Assembly: GCA_964356135.1 (NCBI GenBank)
Contig: CAYHGV010000052.1
Location: 1-19,695, forward strand
Direction of reading: 5' to 3'
Length of the DNA: 19,695 nucleotides
Origin: CAYHGV01 sp964356135
GTDB lineage: Bacteria; Hydrothermota; Tepidihabitantia; CAYHGV01
The notes beneath the pieces were generated by a model that saw nothing but the letters and a program-made list of their open reading frames with translations, was not told the origin of the DNA and ran no database searches. Position 1 is the stretch's first letter, and each line of letters opens with the position of its first letter. The position numbers and the translations under genes were made by a program. This document shows positions 1 to 7,949 of this stretch, one piece after another.

Positions 1-498
1 CCAATAACCAGGTTTGTTGCTTGTCCAGTCGCGCGGGTCAGGTTGATTATAAACCGGCGGCAATGGATATTTAGTCGGTGGTGGCGGTGGTGGCGGTGGA
101 GACGGCGGTTGGTAGGGCACATCCTCACCACCGGCAAAAGGTAAGGCAGGAGGCGGTTGCGGTTTACGTGGGTCAAAAGGTGGTGTCGGTATCTCCGGTG
201 AGTGTCCGCCGCCAAGCCATTGACGTTGAGGAAACCATTGACGACTCCAAATGCCCTGCGGATTGACTGTCTTGTAAAACAGCCCCGGAAGATCAGAATG
301 CCCCTGTAAATAATTCTGCACGCTATTGACATTATAGGGATTATATGGCTGCATCCCCTGAGCTTCGTTCTGGTAAGTCCAATTTTTGTAGGGGTCATAC
401 TGTCCCCATAAACCGCCACTGCTAAAATCAAAGGGATCATAATGACTTCCGGGAAGCGTATTCGCTACGCTATAAGGCGTATAAGGGAACTGAGGCAT
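1..498 (-). CDS. Proline-rich phage protein, C-terminus cut by window edge
   Basis: This frame is open from an ATG at 498 to base 1, giving 166 codons with no stop, so the gene continues outside the window. The ATG overlaps the stop of the upstream gene by one base (TAATG) and has a good AGGAG about ten bases upstream. The N-terminal half is rich in Tyr, Asn, Gln, Trp and Pro (for example MPQFPYTPYS and NPYNVNSVQNY). Residues from about 110 are strongly proline-rich, including PPSPPPPPPPTKYPLPP, and this makes the DNA at about 80-110 a low-complexity CCA/CCG tract. I recognise no family. Its place at the end of the structural operon suggests a minor virion or tail-associated protein, and that is inference. 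The composition suggests an extended, poorly structured chain. Confidence 0.8.
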   Translation of the reverse strand, partial: MPQFPYTPYSVANTLPGSHYDPFDFSSGGLWGQYDPYKNWTYQNEAQGMQPYNPYNVNSVQNYLQGHSDLPGLFYKTVNPQGIWSRQWFPQRQWLGGGHSPEIPTPPFDPRKPQPPPALPFAGGEDVPYQPPSPPPPPPPPTKYPLPPVYNQPDPRDWTSNKPGYW

Positions 499-899
499 TA
501 TTGTTTCACTCCTATCGTCATCCAGTAAAAGGGTTCACTGCCGACCACGCTCGTAACGCTAAAGGAACTATCCGAAAGAACCAGTGCGCACATTGATCCT
601 AAGAAGCTTGCGCCTTTTTGCGTAAGTAGAACCGAGAAATACGTAGAGTTATACTTGTCATTGAGATAGACGGTCGCTGCCGCACCGGCGCTGGTTGTGT
701 CGCAGCCATACTGAACGTGGTTGGAGTCCTGAACTGCTTTCAGGCCGGAGAGGTGGCGATAAATCTCCTGCTGCACTTTTAGGAACTGTTCCGGTCGGTC
801 GGGTTCCGTTACACGTTCTGTCGGTTTGATAACCGAACCGGCAAAGGCGGCAACGGCAAAGAGACTAATAATCAGTATTATCGATCTGATACTCGACAC
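498..899 (-). CDS. Small secreted-looking protein in structural operon
   Basis: A 133-residue product with no family I recognise. I choose the GTG at 899, which lies five bases after a GGAGG. A TTG at 902 is also in frame but only two bases from it. The N-terminus, MSSIRSIILIISLFAVAAFA, has a short basic n-region, a hydrophobic core and an Ala-x-Ala-like c-region (AFA before GSV), so it reads as a Sec signal peptide with cleavage near residue 20. The mature part has two cysteines (in YGCDT and SMCAL) and a serine/threonine-rich, probably beta-rich, C-terminal half. The start overlaps the end of the large tail-like gene by 35 bases, and the stop overlaps the next ATG. It is one of five genes in this operon with an export-like N-terminus. 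Its role is unknown. Confidence 0.8.
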   Translation of the reverse strand: MSSIRSIILIISLFAVAAFAGSVIKPTERVTEPDRPEQFLKVQQEIYRHLSGLKAVQDSNHVQYGCDTTSAGAAATVYLNDKYNSTYFSVLLTQKGASFLGSMCALVLSDSSFSVTSVVGSEPFYWMTIGVKQ

Positions 900-3294
900 C
901 AAGTCCTCCGAGACGCAGACTATCCGCAGTCGTCGCCGTCAGTTTAATCTGATATTCGTGCCCTCTGGTATTGTCCTGAGTAAACCAGAGTTTGTCAAGG
1001 TTCTGATAGCCGGTCTGAGCGCCCGTTAAAGTTCTGCTGGCTGATGCGGACGTTGCGCCGTCCTTGAAAAGATCAATAGCAATAGAGGTCGCGCTTTTTC
1101 TGTGGTTTAACAAACTGACGCGGTTGATAATCTTGTCGTACCAGCCGCTTGCCATGTTGAACCAGCTTGTTTTGGCGATAGCGGTTATTGCCGTGCCATT
1201 GTCATCGTTATCATCTCCATAGCGGCAGACCATGCCCGTATCCGCCAGACCCAGATAGACAATACTGCTATCGACGCTGCCGTAATCGACAAGGAGAGAG
1301 CGGAAGGTCATATTTGCGGTGCCCCAGGCTTGCAGCGATGGGGAAAACACCAACGTCCGATCATTGGTAACCGAGTTTCGGGAGGCGTAAGAAACCCAAT
1401 AATGATCGTCGAAAAAGGCAGCAGTGACCTGATCCGCTCTGCTCCAGTTGATAGAATCCTGCACGAACTGGTCTATCTGATTGCTGATTTTTACCATCGA
1501 GTTGAAGTCATAGAAGTAGAACCCGTCGCGGGCAAGACCAAACATCAGACCGTTGCGAACAATGATACTCTTGGGCGCGATAAAGCCAATGCCTTCGCTG
1601 GCTTTTGACAACTGAGCAAAGGCGTCGATCCCAGGCACGCCGGTCAGTTTCCAGAGCGAGCTATTCTTGCCGATAATCAAGGCTCCGTACATATCACGCA
1701 AGAAGGTGATTCTTTCGCCGTCATCTGCTGATACTTGCACGAGGTAACCGGAGACGCTATCGGGATAGAACAATTCCGAGAAATCCACCTGTGATGGAGT
1801 TGAATCCCGCACTACGCAAAGTCTGTCATTCCAAAAAGTGGCGGCAATAACACCGGCATCTGTAGAACCGAGAGTCTTACGCCTGAATAAAGTTATCGCC
1901 TTGTTAGTTCTGATGGAATCGGCAACGGCGGTTTTCGTCCAGAGTCCGTGAGTTATAAGAACCCTGCTTGAATCGTCGACATATCCGCCGATCACCGAAG
2001 CCGTCTGTGAAAGATCATTATTGATGATGGAACTGCCATAACAGGCAAACCAGTCACCGGACTGGAATTGCGTCGCCGTAAAACCTGAGCTGTCGTCAAC
2101 CAGAATCGTGTACTGATAGAAACCGGTTGTGCCTCTGAAAATGAGAGAATCAGCGGTCAGGGTGATCTTGCTGTTTTCTTCGATCTCTGTCTTGAGAAAA
2201 GAAAATATCGGTGTGACTGTGTCATTATCAGGAATGGCCGCGTATCCCGCAAGTGTGATCTTGTTCGGAGTCGCGCACCAGTCCATATGTTCCACCCTTA
2301 GGGTGATGTGATAGCTTTTATTGGCGACCAGTGAGGCCGAATCGCCTATTGAACGAAGAGAGACTTTGCAATAGATACGGTCATCCATTGTAGCGCTGAA
2401 CATGAAGTTCCTGAAGGCGACCGGCAAACCACAAAGTGAGTCGCCGCCGTTACCGTTGCGTAAAGTTAAACCGACAAGACCGATGCACTTCTGCACCGTT
2501 GGATTGACCCAGAAGTATTCCAGTCTCACCGTATCGGCGACAAGACGATAGACATTAGGTGTGAAACTTCCCGTGACCGCCGAATCGTTATATTTCAATT
2601 TGCCGGTAGAAGTTGCAAGGTAGAAGCTGTCGACGAAAGACTGACCATAGACGACTTCACCGAGACTACGGATCAACGAGTAGCGCCAACCTGTCACCTT
2701 TTTCGGCAAGACTGCCGTCAACTTAATGGCGGTGTCAGAGAGGGCGTAATCGACGGTTCGCTCGATGGTCGTTTTCCCTGTGCTGTCGAACTTGACTTTC
2801 GTAAGTGGGTAACTTTCAAAGACCTCGAAAACCGTATCGTTATCGCTGAAGTAGTAACTGTTGGAATCACCAACACTGACGGTATCGATGCCGAGGAAGT
2901 TGCCGGTATACTCATTATCTGTCCAATCAGTATCACTTTCGACGGTATTGACGATGTAAAGGTTCCCGCCCGAAGTGACAAGCAGCTTGGAACCGCCAGA
3001 AGACTTGCGATAGAGGCCGATGAAATCAACCGCATCCCCTGAGAATCCATTGGCAATCTTGCCGTAGCCGCCACGCACTTTCAACTCACTGCCGTCAAAG
3101 AGAAAATTGCTTAATTCCAGACACTGATTCGCTTCCACCATACCCGTTCTGTTGGCACTCAGGCCTCCGGCAAAGTTGGGGAACTCCAAATATCCCATCT
3201 GCCCGCCGGACACTTTAGGATAGAGAAGAAACCCCAGAAGGCAAAGTGTCCAGAAGAACAAGAGCAAAAGCAATCCTTTGAACTGAAGTTTCAC
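865..3294 (-). CDS. Large tail/nozzle-like structural protein with N-terminal hydrophobic anchor
   Basis: An 809-residue protein from a GTG at 3294. That GTG overlaps the upstream stop (GTGA) and follows AAAGGA by about ten bases. A longer reading from the ATG at 3378 would add 28 residues, overlap the previous gene by 88 bases and has no better ribosome site. The N-terminus, KLQFKGLLLLLFFWTLCLLG, is a signal peptide or membrane anchor. A segment typical of phage tail proteins follows: FPNFAGGLSANRTG, then LSNFLFDGSELKVRGGYGKI (an 'NF..dG.l..R.Gy' pattern). The rest is beta-rich with repeated strand-turn blocks such as AATFWNDRLCVV and ALIIGKNSSLWKLTG, as in beta-propeller tail proteins of podoviruses (P22 gp10-like or T7 gp12-like). 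Tail hub/nozzle is inferred from this pattern and from the position after the adaptors. Eight cysteines remain after the anchor. Confidence 0.75.
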   Translation of the reverse strand: MKLQFKGLLLLLFFWTLCLLGFLLYPKVSGGQMGYLEFPNFAGGLSANRTGMVEANQCLELSNFLFDGSELKVRGGYGKIANGFSGDAVDFIGLYRKSSGGSKLLVTSGGNLYIVNTVESDTDWTDNEYTGNFLGIDTVSVGDSNSYYFSDNDTVFEVFESYPLTKVKFDSTGKTTIERTVDYALSDTAIKLTAVLPKKVTGWRYSLIRSLGEVVYGQSFVDSFYLATSTGKLKYNDSAVTGSFTPNVYRLVADTVRLEYFWVNPTVQKCIGLVGLTLRNGNGGDSLCGLPVAFRNFMFSATMDDRIYCKVSLRSIGDSASLVANKSYHITLRVEHMDWCATPNKITLAGYAAIPDNDTVTPIFSFLKTEIEENSKITLTADSLIFRGTTGFYQYTILVDDSSGFTATQFQSGDWFACYGSSIINNDLSQTASVIGGYVDDSSRVLITHGLWTKTAVADSIRTNKAITLFRRKTLGSTDAGVIAATFWNDRLCVVRDSTPSQVDFSELFYPDSVSGYLVQVSADDGERITFLRDMYGALIIGKNSSLWKLTGVPGIDAFAQLSKASEGIGFIAPKSIIVRNGLMFGLARDGFYFYDFNSMVKISNQIDQFVQDSINWSRADQVTAAFFDDHYWVSYASRNSVTNDRTLVFSPSLQAWGTANMTFRSLLVDYGSVDSSIVYLGLADTGMVCRYGDDNDDNGTAITAIAKTSWFNMASGWYDKIINRVSLLNHRKSATSIAIDLFKDGATSASASRTLTGAQTGYQNLDKLWFTQDNTRGHEYQIKLTATTADSLRLGGLGVEYQIDNTDY

Positions 3295-4019
3295 TGGCCG
3301 CGTTCCTTTACTGGAGACACTAGCGGGTCTGGCCGTTTCTGTAATATCGCCCGTTGTTCGGCGACTGATTGTTTCCATCCGGCAAGAACGCCATCGGCTT
3401 CCGCGTCGAGATTAAGGCGTTTCTTCACCAGATAGCGGGCGTAATCTATGATAAGTTGATCCAACTCCGGCGGGATTGTCGTAACTGAATCCGTACTGTC
3501 GCTTTCTAAGTTTCCAAAACTGACCGACCTTGCTTCGTATTCGATCTCGATGCGATAAACCAGCAACGGAGTTGGTTCAAAGAATATCTTATTTCCGAAC
3601 GTGCTGTACCAGAGTGGATAATCTGACGAAATTTCTGGCAGAACCTGCCCTATATCTCTGGAAAGAGAACTGCGCAATGACTGATATGTCCCATTGACGG
3701 AATCAAGAAGGATGCGTGCCGCGATCACCCCGTTCTGATAACAATCAGCATTAAGATCGTAGTCAGCGTCGAGGGCGGTTGTCCAGATAGTATCTTTTTT
3801 CTCATTCGGGCGCACCTTATTGTCTGTCTCTTTGCCTGCTGTTTGCACGAAATCCCAGAGGGCATAGTTCGGCAGACTAAAGGTATCGCCGACCATTCGC
3901 AACTGATAGCGCACCTTGTCCGCTAACTGGTTACGAGTGGAATAATCCTGAGCGAAGACGCCTGTGGCGGTTACGATCAGGAACGCAACGAGCGATCCTG
4001 CAACTTTATGACATACCAT
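3291..4019 (-). CDS. Adaptor-like head-tail protein with a signal peptide
   Basis: A 242-residue product. The ATG at 4019 has GGAGA eight bases upstream, while the in-frame TTG 4037 and ATG 4034 overlap that ribosome site. The gene starts 14 bases inside the end of the previous one. Residues 1-21 form a textbook Sec signal peptide: MVCHK, then VAGSLVAFLIVTATG, then VFA before QDYS. The mature body resembles phage head-tail adaptor or tail-tubular-A-like proteins. It starts with a helical stretch (RNQLADKVRYQLRMVGD), has a central strand region with YPLWYSTFGNKIFFEPTP, and ends in IPPELDQLIIDYARYLVKKR with a long helix. That fold assignment is by pattern only. A signal peptide on an adaptor is odd, because head-tail joining occurs in the cytoplasm. 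Either the peptide is not used for export or the protein is not a classical adaptor. Confidence 0.75.
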   Translation of the reverse strand: MVCHKVAGSLVAFLIVTATGVFAQDYSTRNQLADKVRYQLRMVGDTFSLPNYALWDFVQTAGKETDNKVRPNEKKDTIWTTALDADYDLNADCYQNGVIAARILLDSVNGTYQSLRSSLSRDIGQVLPEISSDYPLWYSTFGNKIFFEPTPLLVYRIEIEYEARSVSFGNLESDSTDSVTTIPPELDQLIIDYARYLVKKRLNLDAEADGVLAGWKQSVAEQRAILQKRPDPLVSPVKERGQ

Positions 4020-4710
4020 GATAGTCTTCTCCATCAAGATAGAATCTCCAGCTGTTGCGACTAATCAAATCCACGTCGCCAAAGGCAAACTGGTTGGCAG
4101 AGACATAGTTGGCTCGATCTTTGCGCTTCATTTGCTTCAGTAATTCCTGCCATTCATAAAACACCGATGGTCGTTCCTGTGAACCGGCTGGCATCGCCAG
4201 ATATATGGCGTTGGTCAGGAGCAAGAGTTCATAATCGACAGGCGTTACTTTGTCGAAAACCGCTGCATCGAATTTCATTTTGTAAACACAACCAAGGGTC
4301 GTCTCGGCTTTTGCCGGAGGCGAACAATAAAGTTTCATCACGCCATTATCGACGACGATTTTAACGAAGGCAGGATCGTCTACTGTCACTTCCGCGAGGT
4401 TAGGAAAGAAAAGGTCGAAGGTCGCTTCTGGCAACGGCCGCAACAAATAGCCATCGTCGGAAGTGGTCAATCGCGTCAGAGTAATAACAGCGTCGGCATC
4501 GGCGGGGGCGTTGATTCCGTCCGTATCGGAAGCCGGTAATGTCAGGGTCGTACTCTTGCGGGCGAACGTCCAGTTGTTAAGTCGCCACAAGGTTTTCTTG
4601 GCAGAGAGAATAAGATCATCAACAACGCCCAGGACGATTGCCTTGTCTTTACCGGCAAGCACCAGACTGGTGATGACGTTGTTCTTGAGTGAACTATTAT
4701 CAATGGCCAT
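4006..4710 (-). CDS. Head-tail adaptor-like protein (tail tubular protein A-like)
   Basis: A 234-residue protein starting MAIDNSSLKNNVITSLVLAG with no signal peptide. It has a helical N-terminus (KAIVLGVVDDLILSAKKTLW), a middle beta region with FVKIVVDNGVMKLYCSPPA, and a helical C-terminus beginning VTPVDYELLLLTNAIYLAMP. This helix-strand-helix layout with 'P.dy..LL...A..lA' is what phage adaptor/connector proteins show, and the position two genes after the capsid protein fits. The next gene looks like a distant second protein of the same type, so head completion and tail adaptor roles may be split between them. The start overlaps the FmdB-like gene by 11 bases and the ribosome site is weak, so coupled translation is likely. 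The function is inferred and not demonstrated by a recognised signature. Confidence 0.7.
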   Translation of the reverse strand: MAIDNSSLKNNVITSLVLAGKDKAIVLGVVDDLILSAKKTLWRLNNWTFARKSTTLTLPASDTDGINAPADADAVITLTRLTTSDDGYLLRPLPEATFDLFFPNLAEVTVDDPAFVKIVVDNGVMKLYCSPPAKAETTLGCVYKMKFDAAVFDKVTPVDYELLLLTNAIYLAMPAGSQERPSVFYEWQELLKQMKRKDRANYVSANQFAFGDVDLISRNSWRFYLDGEDYHGMS

Positions 4711-4999
4711 GCACCATTACTCGTTTCTCTTTCGGCGTTGGCGTTAAGTCCGTGCGGCTTTTGCGGGTAGCGTGCTCGCAATAACGGATGTTGGATTCGG
4801 CGTCGGGATAGTTATCCCGATGTGCCAAGTATTCCCGTCGCCAGTCGCTAAACTCGAACCCATGAAAAGCGAAAGCGGAGTATATCCGTTTAGCTACGCC
4901 ACCGCAGGGACAGGAAATTTCTTCCTCGTATTCTTTAAGTGTGGAAAAGTTTTCCTTTAGTTTACCACACTCTCCGCACTGATACTCGTAAATAGGCAT
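4700..4999 (-). CDS. FmdB-type zinc-ribbon protein
   Basis: A 99-residue product starting MPIYEYQCGECGKLKE, the characteristic opening of the FmdB/CxxC_CXXC regulatory zinc-ribbon family. The first CxxC is at residues 8-11 and the second knuckle is the CPCGG of SCPCGGVAKRIYSAF. The remainder, after FHGFEFSDWRRE, is charged and ends RVMVHGH. Such proteins are common as small genes in phage head modules. Their molecular role there is not established, and zinc binding is the only confident statement. The ATG at 4999 is preferred over an upstream in-frame start at 5020, because the family always begins MP.YEY. The ribosome site is poor, and a hairpin lies between this gene and the capsid gene. 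The end overlaps the adaptor start by 11 bases. Confidence 0.85.
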   Translation of the reverse strand: MPIYEYQCGECGKLKENFSTLKEYEEEISCPCGGVAKRIYSAFAFHGFEFSDWRREYLAHRDNYPDAESNIRYCEHATRKSRTDLTPTPKEKRVMVHGH

Positions 5000-5007
5000 A
5001 TTCGCAA

Positions 5008-5033
5008 GTGAGCCCGGCAACCGCCGGACTCAC
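5008..5033 (-). terminator. Hairpin after capsid gene (weak terminator or mRNA-stability element)
   Basis: Bases 5008-5018 pair with 5023-5033 (11-base arms, one C-A mismatch, four-base loop), starting 17 bases downstream of the capsid stop. No U-tract follows on the minus strand, so it is unlikely to be a full intrinsic terminator. It may cap or stabilise the abundant capsid transcript or attenuate read-through. The core recurs downstream of the terminase gene. Confidence 0.5.
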
Positions 5034-5049
5034 TTCCTCCTCCGACTGC

Positions 5050-6273
5050 TTATGGAGTATATCCGCACATCAAAGTAGCTCCCCAGGTCGTGTTCAGAGT
5101 CGCATCAGCGCCCATGTACTTGAACCCGAGACTTCCCTTCATATGCATTTTCGGGTCAACGATTTTCGGATCGCCGAAAATAATCTCGCCTGAACCAACT
5201 GAACCCGTCGGCTCGATCATGCCTATGCAATTTCTCCCCATGATGGGGACAAACTCGATTTCCTCGTTGGCACCATAGGTTGACGGGGTGGTTACATCGG
5301 CTCGATACGGCAGGGTAAATTCCTGCCAGTCGATACCCCAGACCTGAGAGATACTGTTCTTGAACAATCCCGTCTGCCCGGAACTGTGATGAATCAGCAG
5401 GTCGCGGAAAAGCGAATCCTTGATCGCGTCTCTCTTGGTGCGCGGCGAAAGCAATCCGGCTGCCCAGCCACCGGTAAAAGGCATATAAAAATGTTCAGCC
5501 AAATACATCAGCGCCGCCTGACAGCCATCGGCGGTAATGATATTGGATGAAGTCAGTCCTGCGGGTGAGGCAAGAGTGAATTCCGAATCAGTCGTTGGCG
5601 TGGTATCCACTGCCGGTGAGAGAGTCAGGGTGCCGGTGGCTTCGGTAAAGGCGGTCACCCAAGTTGTCTGGCCGGTCGCGGGGCCGGAAGTAAAGGTTAG
5701 TTTCGCCCCTATCCAGTAACCATCGCCATGTCCCTGAACCAAACTCGTGGCAGCGATAGAAGTCGTCGAAGTTCCTGTAGTCACAGCCACCTTGAACATT
5801 TGATAAGAGGGATTCATATCCGCCCTCAAGGCAAACGATCCCTTTGTGGCATAGCACTTGATCTGCTTCAATTCGAGGGTGTCGTTCATCCAGTTGGCGA
5901 CGACTTCCGCCAGACCTTCATTGTTGGCGTCCCAAGTAGTGAAGTTGAAGAACGATGATGTCTCGAAATAGTCGCCCCACTCCTCAAGAGTGAAACTCTT
6001 TTTCTGAACGACAAAGTTCTGGCCGCTCGGAGTTGTTCCTTCCGTTAAAGCAGAAGTCAGGGGAGCCATACGCAAGTATTGAGTAAACTCCTGCGTATCA
6101 CCGCGGTGTTTTGGGTGGTCATATTTCTGTTTCTGAGCCAAGGCGCCGAACTTGCGCACGTGGTTCCCGACTTCAAGGAATTTCTTTTGAAACAGAGTTT
6201 TATTGAGAGCGGTCTTGCCTGTCCCCGCAGCGGGGCGCATTACACCGCCGAATCCTTCGGTTGGGAATGCCAT
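5050..6273 (-). CDS. Major capsid protein, N4-gp56 type, with inserted beta domain
   Basis: A 407-residue protein in the position and size range of a major capsid protein. It carries the N4-gp56 family pattern: a helical N-arm (KTLFQKKFLEVGNHVRKFG), then FTQYLRMAPLTSALTEGTTP and VVQKKSFTLEEWGDYFETS. These match the family's 'R...l..at.pLtEG.tP' and 'v.a.l..YGdy...TD' blocks. Residues about 163-236 look like an insertion: a Thr/Ser/Gly-rich beta domain containing YWIGAKLTFTSGPATGQTTW and TGTLTLSPAVDTTP. Related modules occur in many phage surface proteins. The capsid core resumes at SNIITADGCQAALMYLAEHF. The ATG at 6273 follows GGAAGGA by about eight bases. The scaffold gene ends 24 bases upstream. 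The family call is from motif memory, not a search. Confidence 0.85.
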   Translation of the reverse strand: MAFPTEGFGGVMRPAAGTGKTALNKTLFQKKFLEVGNHVRKFGALAQKQKYDHPKHRGDTQEFTQYLRMAPLTSALTEGTTPSGQNFVVQKKSFTLEEWGDYFETSSFFNFTTWDANNEGLAEVVANWMNDTLELKQIKCYATKGSFALRADMNPSYQMFKVAVTTGTSTTSIAATSLVQGHGDGYWIGAKLTFTSGPATGQTTWVTAFTEATGTLTLSPAVDTTPTTDSEFTLASPAGLTSSNIITADGCQAALMYLAEHFYMPFTGGWAAGLLSPRTKRDAIKDSLFRDLLIHHSSGQTGLFKNSISQVWGIDWQEFTLPYRADVTTPSTYGANEEIEFVPIMGRNCIGMIEPTGSVGSGEIIFGDPKIVDPKMHMKGSLGFKYMGADATLNTTWGATLMCGYTP

Positions 6274-6297
6274 TTATCCGTCCTTCCAGAAGGAGCA

Positions 6298-7053
6298 TCA
6301 CATCAAACCTCTCTTTTTAGCGCCTTCAAGAAATTTCTCAAAGGGGAGATCGGCTCCTTCGGTTATATATTCTTCGTAAGACATGGGATTGGGCGATCTT
6401 GATTTAGTTCCCGTCTCCATAAAGGCGCTATTTCTCCTGCGCGCCATCTCTTCTCCCTGCTGCTGTCCCTCATTACGAAGGCGGGCGGCGTCTCTGGGAT
6501 AGCGATAACGAATGACATCGCCATAGGCAATATCCATCGTTTGCGCGCTCAAGGGCATGCCATTAGCAAGACGGGCATTGAGCGCCCGCCCCAATTCTCC
6601 TGTTTTAGCTACTTCACGGAACATTTCGTCATTAGCCATCTGCTGAGTCCAGTAGAGATCGGCCTGTAGTTTCAAGTTGAACTGGTCGCGTTTCTGAAAT
6701 TCCGGTTCCAGCTTCTCCTTGAAATACTTGTTCAGAAACTCGTACGCCGATTTTTCTTCTGGTGATAATTGTTCCGTTTCGGCAGATTCGGGGCGCTGTT
6801 GCTGTAACTGCTGATTCAGCGCCATTCGCATCTGGTAGTTTTCATCTACCAGTTGTTTTATATGCCCTTCTGCCTGCCCATAAGATTCGAGAGCGCCGTC
6901 GACAATCTCGGCGTTGTTTTTCCCCCTCCACTTCCCTTCATACCCACGCGCTTTAAAAACATCCTCAACGGTCAACTCTTTTGGCGTCTCTTGTTCTGGC
7001 GCACCCTGTTCAATGGTTTCGTCCAGTTCGTTATTTACGTCTTGTTCAGACAT
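6298..7053 (-). CDS. Capsid scaffolding protein (probable)
   Basis: A 251-residue acidic and then highly charged helical protein directly upstream of the capsid gene, which is where phage scaffolds lie. The ATG at 7053 has AGGTGA five bases before it and gives the start MSEQDVNNELDETIEQGAPE. A TTG at 7101 in the same frame has no advantage. An acidic N-terminus is followed by a coiled-coil-like region with Gln repeats (MRMALNQQLQQQ), a long helical segment (SAYEFLNKYFKEKLEPEFQK), and a basic C-terminus with EGQQQGEEMARRRNSAFMET and FEKFLEGAKKRGLM. Basic C-termini bind the capsid protein in known scaffolds. No catalytic protease motif is visible. Identity is inferred from composition and position. 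Confidence 0.75.
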   Translation of the reverse strand: MSEQDVNNELDETIEQGAPEQETPKELTVEDVFKARGYEGKWRGKNNAEIVDGALESYGQAEGHIKQLVDENYQMRMALNQQLQQQRPESAETEQLSPEEKSAYEFLNKYFKEKLEPEFQKRDQFNLKLQADLYWTQQMANDEMFREVAKTGELGRALNARLANGMPLSAQTMDIAYGDVIRYRYPRDAARLRNEGQQQGEEMARRRNSAFMETGTKSRSPNPMSYEEYITEGADLPFEKFLEGAKKRGLM

Positions 7054-7090
7054 TGTTTCACCTGTATTCCAAGTGTTTAAGGTTGAATCG

Positions 7091-7693
7091 TTAATAGACA
7101 ACTTTCAGTTGTTTCTCGTTAAGCCCGAAAATGCGAGAATAAAATGCGGTAGAATCGACGCTGGTACTATCGCCTTCATAGGCGGTAATAATCATCAGTC
7201 GCATTCTGTCGCCCCACCAGGCCGAGTCAGCACAAAGCGGCCCGTACTTGTAGCTGATATTCAGTGTCCCTTCAGCGCGAATCTCGTTATCGCCTTTGTT
7301 GACAGCATCAGTATCGCATGCGGCGGGAATACTCCAGCTAACTCCGCCATTGCAGGAAAACTGCGGCGTCACGCGAATTGAATCGGGATTGATCGTTCCC
7401 AGAAAATCAGCAGTAACGCTGCCCCAGACTCTTGTGCAGTTACCGATAGCCCAACCGGCGCTGGTGGCGTTATATTGCGGATTGGCGGCTGTCTGTCTGA
7501 TACGATTAGGGCCGGGCACATAAGTCGTACAGTACATGATCGTTATCGCGTGTGGCTCATAGGCTAACAAGACGCAATTTCTACCGGTCGTCTTGAAATC
7601 TGGCACGCCGGTATCGAAATCCCAGGCGACCGCCATTGACGTCGCTATGAGAAAAACAACGCCAAGACGAAATAAAAAGTGTTTATGTTTCAA
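7091..7693 (-). CDS. Secreted-looking cysteine-rich protein between portal and scaffold
   Basis: A 200-residue product from a TTG start at 7693 with a very strong AAGGAGG seven bases upstream, so the rare start codon is well supported. The N-terminus MKHKHFLFRLGVVFLIATSM followed by AVA and WDFD is a near-ideal Sec signal peptide with an A-V-A cleavage site. The mature protein has six cysteines (in NCVLL, YCTTY, GNCTR, FSCNG, AACDT, PLCAD). An even number would suit disulphides in an oxidising compartment. The body looks beta-rich (FSCNGGVSWSIPAA, EIRAEGTLNISYKYG). Decoration or head-fibre proteins often sit between portal and capsid genes, but that is inference only. I recognise no family. 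It is one of the clearest export-like sequences in the operon. Confidence 0.8.
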   Translation of the reverse strand: MKHKHFLFRLGVVFLIATSMAVAWDFDTGVPDFKTTGRNCVLLAYEPHAITIMYCTTYVPGPNRIRQTAANPQYNATSAGWAIGNCTRVWGSVTADFLGTINPDSIRVTPQFSCNGGVSWSIPAACDTDAVNKGDNEIRAEGTLNISYKYGPLCADSAWWGDRMRLMIITAYEGDSTSVDSTAFYSRIFGLNEKQLKVVY

Positions 7694-7694
7694 G

Positions 7695-7949
7695 TTATTC
7701 CTCCTTAGAGAATACCTCTTCTTTAGTTAAGATCGAGCCGGTCACAAAGACCGACTTCAGGAAAAGTTCGAGCAAGTTGACTTTTGCCTGAATGGAAGCC
7801 ACCTCGCAAAGGTCTTCGTACTTTGCTTCGTTGTGGTACTTCTGGATACGCTTGAGTTCGGATTCAAAACGAGCCGCAAGCCAGAGTGTGACGGGGTTCT
7901 GCCGCCAATCACTGAACTGATTTACATTAGGCGTCAACATTTTGGTCAT
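7695..7949 (-). CDS. Small helical head-module protein
   Basis: An 84-residue protein starting directly after the TAG of the upstream gene (TAGATG), so its translation is probably coupled. It opens MTKMLTPNVNQFSDWRQNPV and continues with WLAARFESELKRIQKYHNEA, ending in a second amphipathic helix (VASIQAKVNLLELFLKSVF). Short helical proteins with an 'NPvt.wL...' opening are common next to podovirus portal and scaffold genes. I know of no assigned function. The end of this gene carries the Shine-Dalgarno sequence of the next one. There is no signal peptide and no cysteine pattern suggesting metal binding. Confidence 0.75.
   Translation of the reverse strand: MTKMLTPNVNQFSDWRQNPVTLWLAARFESELKRIQKYHNEAKYEDLCEVASIQAKVNLLELFLKSVFVTGSILTKEEVFSKEE

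Noticed and set aside
2718..3074. 118-codon minus-strand frame inside the large tail-like gene
   Set aside because: Different frame of a long coding sequence, Ser/Ile-rich artefact, no ribosome site.
5008..5033. Full intrinsic terminator after the capsid gene
   Set aside because: The hairpin is good but no U-tract follows on the minus strand, and the downstream genes lack their own promoter.
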